From the NCBI GenBank assembly GCA_002402635.1, contig DHGE01000156.1, positions 1-7,964 of the forward strand: a stretch of DNA of 7,964 bases, read 5' to 3'. This document shows positions 7,056 through 7,964 of the stretch, one piece after another; the stretch's first letter is position 1; the number at the start of each line of letters is the position of its first letter. The notes beneath the pieces were generated by a model that saw only the letters and a list, made by a program, of their open reading frames with translations, searched no databases and was not told the origin of the DNA. The stretch is from Deferribacterales bacterium UBA4806 (GTDB lineage Bacteria; Chrysiogenota; Deferribacteres; Deferribacterales; UBA228). Both the position numbers and the translations under genes were made by a program.

Positions 7056-7964
7056 TTAAAACTGATATTGTACGCTAAGAGCAATTCCATCACCTAACCC
7101 TGATGGGTTTACATTATTCCTGACAGATTCCTGTAAATTATTACTTCCAGTATTTAGATATGCAAGAATAAAGGATAGATGTTTACAGGTATCATAAACT
7201 AAATGAACATCCCACATTCTTTTAGTTTTCATTGGTCCAAGTGAATTTTCCCCAACATTCACATCATCTACATATTCAAAACCTAAAAAGAACGTACCTA
7301 CTTTTTTTGAAACAAAAGGGAAAAGAACATCTACAGGCAATAAAAGTGCTGTGCTTGCAAAGAACACCTCATCTCTTTCATTACCAAATCCAACAACACC
7401 TAGTTGTTGGCCTTTTGTTGATTTTATACCTGCATTTACAAACAAGGGTAAAGGCAAATCCATATTCGGCAAGGGAATAAAAAAAGTTTTACTTGCAACA
7501 GCAAAAAAATCCACTCCTTCATTATTTGAGTACATTTTTTCACCCTCTTGTTCAAACAATTCGAGATTGTCAAAATTAGTATATTTATAAATTGCTCCCA
7601 CAGAAATGGCAGGTATCCACTTAGATTCCTTTACTAATAAAAGTTTACCGCTGAGAGCTACAAGGTTATTATCTAAATCAAGGCCTAATTGATCGACAGC
7701 AACAGAAGCTGGCTCATCAATATTAATATAGTTGAAAGCCAAACCAAGTTCTAATCTATCAAAAAAGGTAATGTTACCGCCAACCATAACCCAGTTTAAA
7801 TCAGCTGATGGTAGACCAATATACCAGGAACCAAGCTGCGGTTTTCTTATAAACCTCATATCCTCCTCTTGGTATGGCCAGTGAGGGACACCTGCCAAAT
7901 GTGCGTGAGGGACAAGTCCACCTCCAGCAACACCATCTGTAAGACCCTTGCACAATAAGATTGT
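7056..7964 (-). CDS. outer-membrane beta-barrel protein, DUF3034-like, N-terminus beyond window
   Basis: Probable outer-membrane beta-barrel. The frame is open to the right edge (302 visible residues), so the TTG at 7955 is not the start; the signal peptide and true start lie outside. Visible pattern: an N-terminal GLTDGVAGGGLVPHAHLAG block, FFDRLELGLAF, a run of alternating hydrophobic strands, KSTKGQQLGVVGFGNERDE and a C-terminal strand ALSVQYQF ending in Phe, the usual BAM recognition signal. The order GGGL...DRVEL...GFG resembles DUF3034 proteins, which I recall as proteobacterial and of unknown function. Aromatic-acid or fatty-acid channel families (Phenol_MetA_deg, FadL) are alternatives with similar general look. 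It is followed 23 nt later by the secreted-protein gene. A porin or uptake role is inferred from fold and the CoA ligase nearby, not shown. Confidence 0.72.
   Translation of the reverse strand, partial: TILLCKGLTDGVAGGGLVPHAHLAGVPHWPYQEEDMRFIRKPQLGSWYIGLPSADLNWVMVGGNITFFDRLELGLAFNYINIDEPASVAVDQLGLDLDNNLVALSGKLLLVKESKWIPAISVGAIYKYTNFDNLELFEQEGEKMYSNNEGVDFFAVASKTFFIPLPNMDLPLPLFVNAGIKSTKGQQLGVVGFGNERDEVFFASTALLLPVDVLFPFVSKKVGTFFLGFEYVDDVNVGENSLGPMKTKRMWDVHLVYDTCKHLSFILAYLNTGSNNLQESVRNNVNPSGLGDGIALSVQYQF

Noticed and set aside
7232..7590. Two plus-strand ORFs within the barrel gene
   Set aside because: They overlap each other and the barrel frame, and their composition is low-complexity with no family pattern.

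Overview
The window is a compact, AT-rich stretch of bacterial chromosome (roughly one third G+C by eye). It carries seven protein genes on two convergent strands and no RNA gene, insertion sequence or CRISPR array that I can see. The host looks Gram-negative, because the right end encodes a probable outer-membrane beta-barrel ending in Phe and a signal-peptide-bearing protein. It is probably an anaerobe, because the left end encodes an oxygen-sensitive type of Fe-S dehydratase/reductase with its ATP-driven activator. An anaerobic low-G+C lineage such as part of the Desulfobacterota or Deferribacterota would fit, but the sequence does not settle this.

Left half, plus strand (2-3172): a three-gene unit of the 2-hydroxyacyl-CoA dehydratase/benzoyl-CoA reductase superfamily. 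It consists of an HgdB-like small subunit (cut by the left edge), an HgdA-like large subunit starting in a 4-nt ATGA overlap with it, and 25 nt further on an HgdC-like activase with all its ATP and [4Fe-4S] motifs. By family knowledge the activase hydrolyses ATP to push one low-potential electron onto the dehydratase, which then dehydrates a 2-hydroxyacyl-CoA (or, in relatives, reduces an aromatic-CoA ring). The substrate cannot be read from the sequence.

Middle (3173-3314): a short convergent intergenic region with a weak inverted repeat and no classical terminator.

Right half, minus strand (7964 down to 3315): a partial DUF3034-like outer-membrane barrel, a secreted DUF3108-like protein 23 nt behind it, then after a ~100-nt gap with a plausible promoter an AMP-forming fatty-acyl/aryl-CoA ligase, and after a second ~110-nt gap a nitronate monooxygenase-family flavoprotein. 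An inferred theme is uptake of a hydrophobic acid across the outer membrane, activation to its CoA thioester, and modification by flavin and Fe-S enzymes. The link between the two strands is proximity only.

The most noteworthy items are the uncharacterised dehydratase-activase set with a basic N-terminal extension on its large subunit, the barrel/secreted-protein pair next to a CoA ligase, and a tiny ORF bridging the large subunit and activase genes. I found no clear evidence of a wholly new kind of system.
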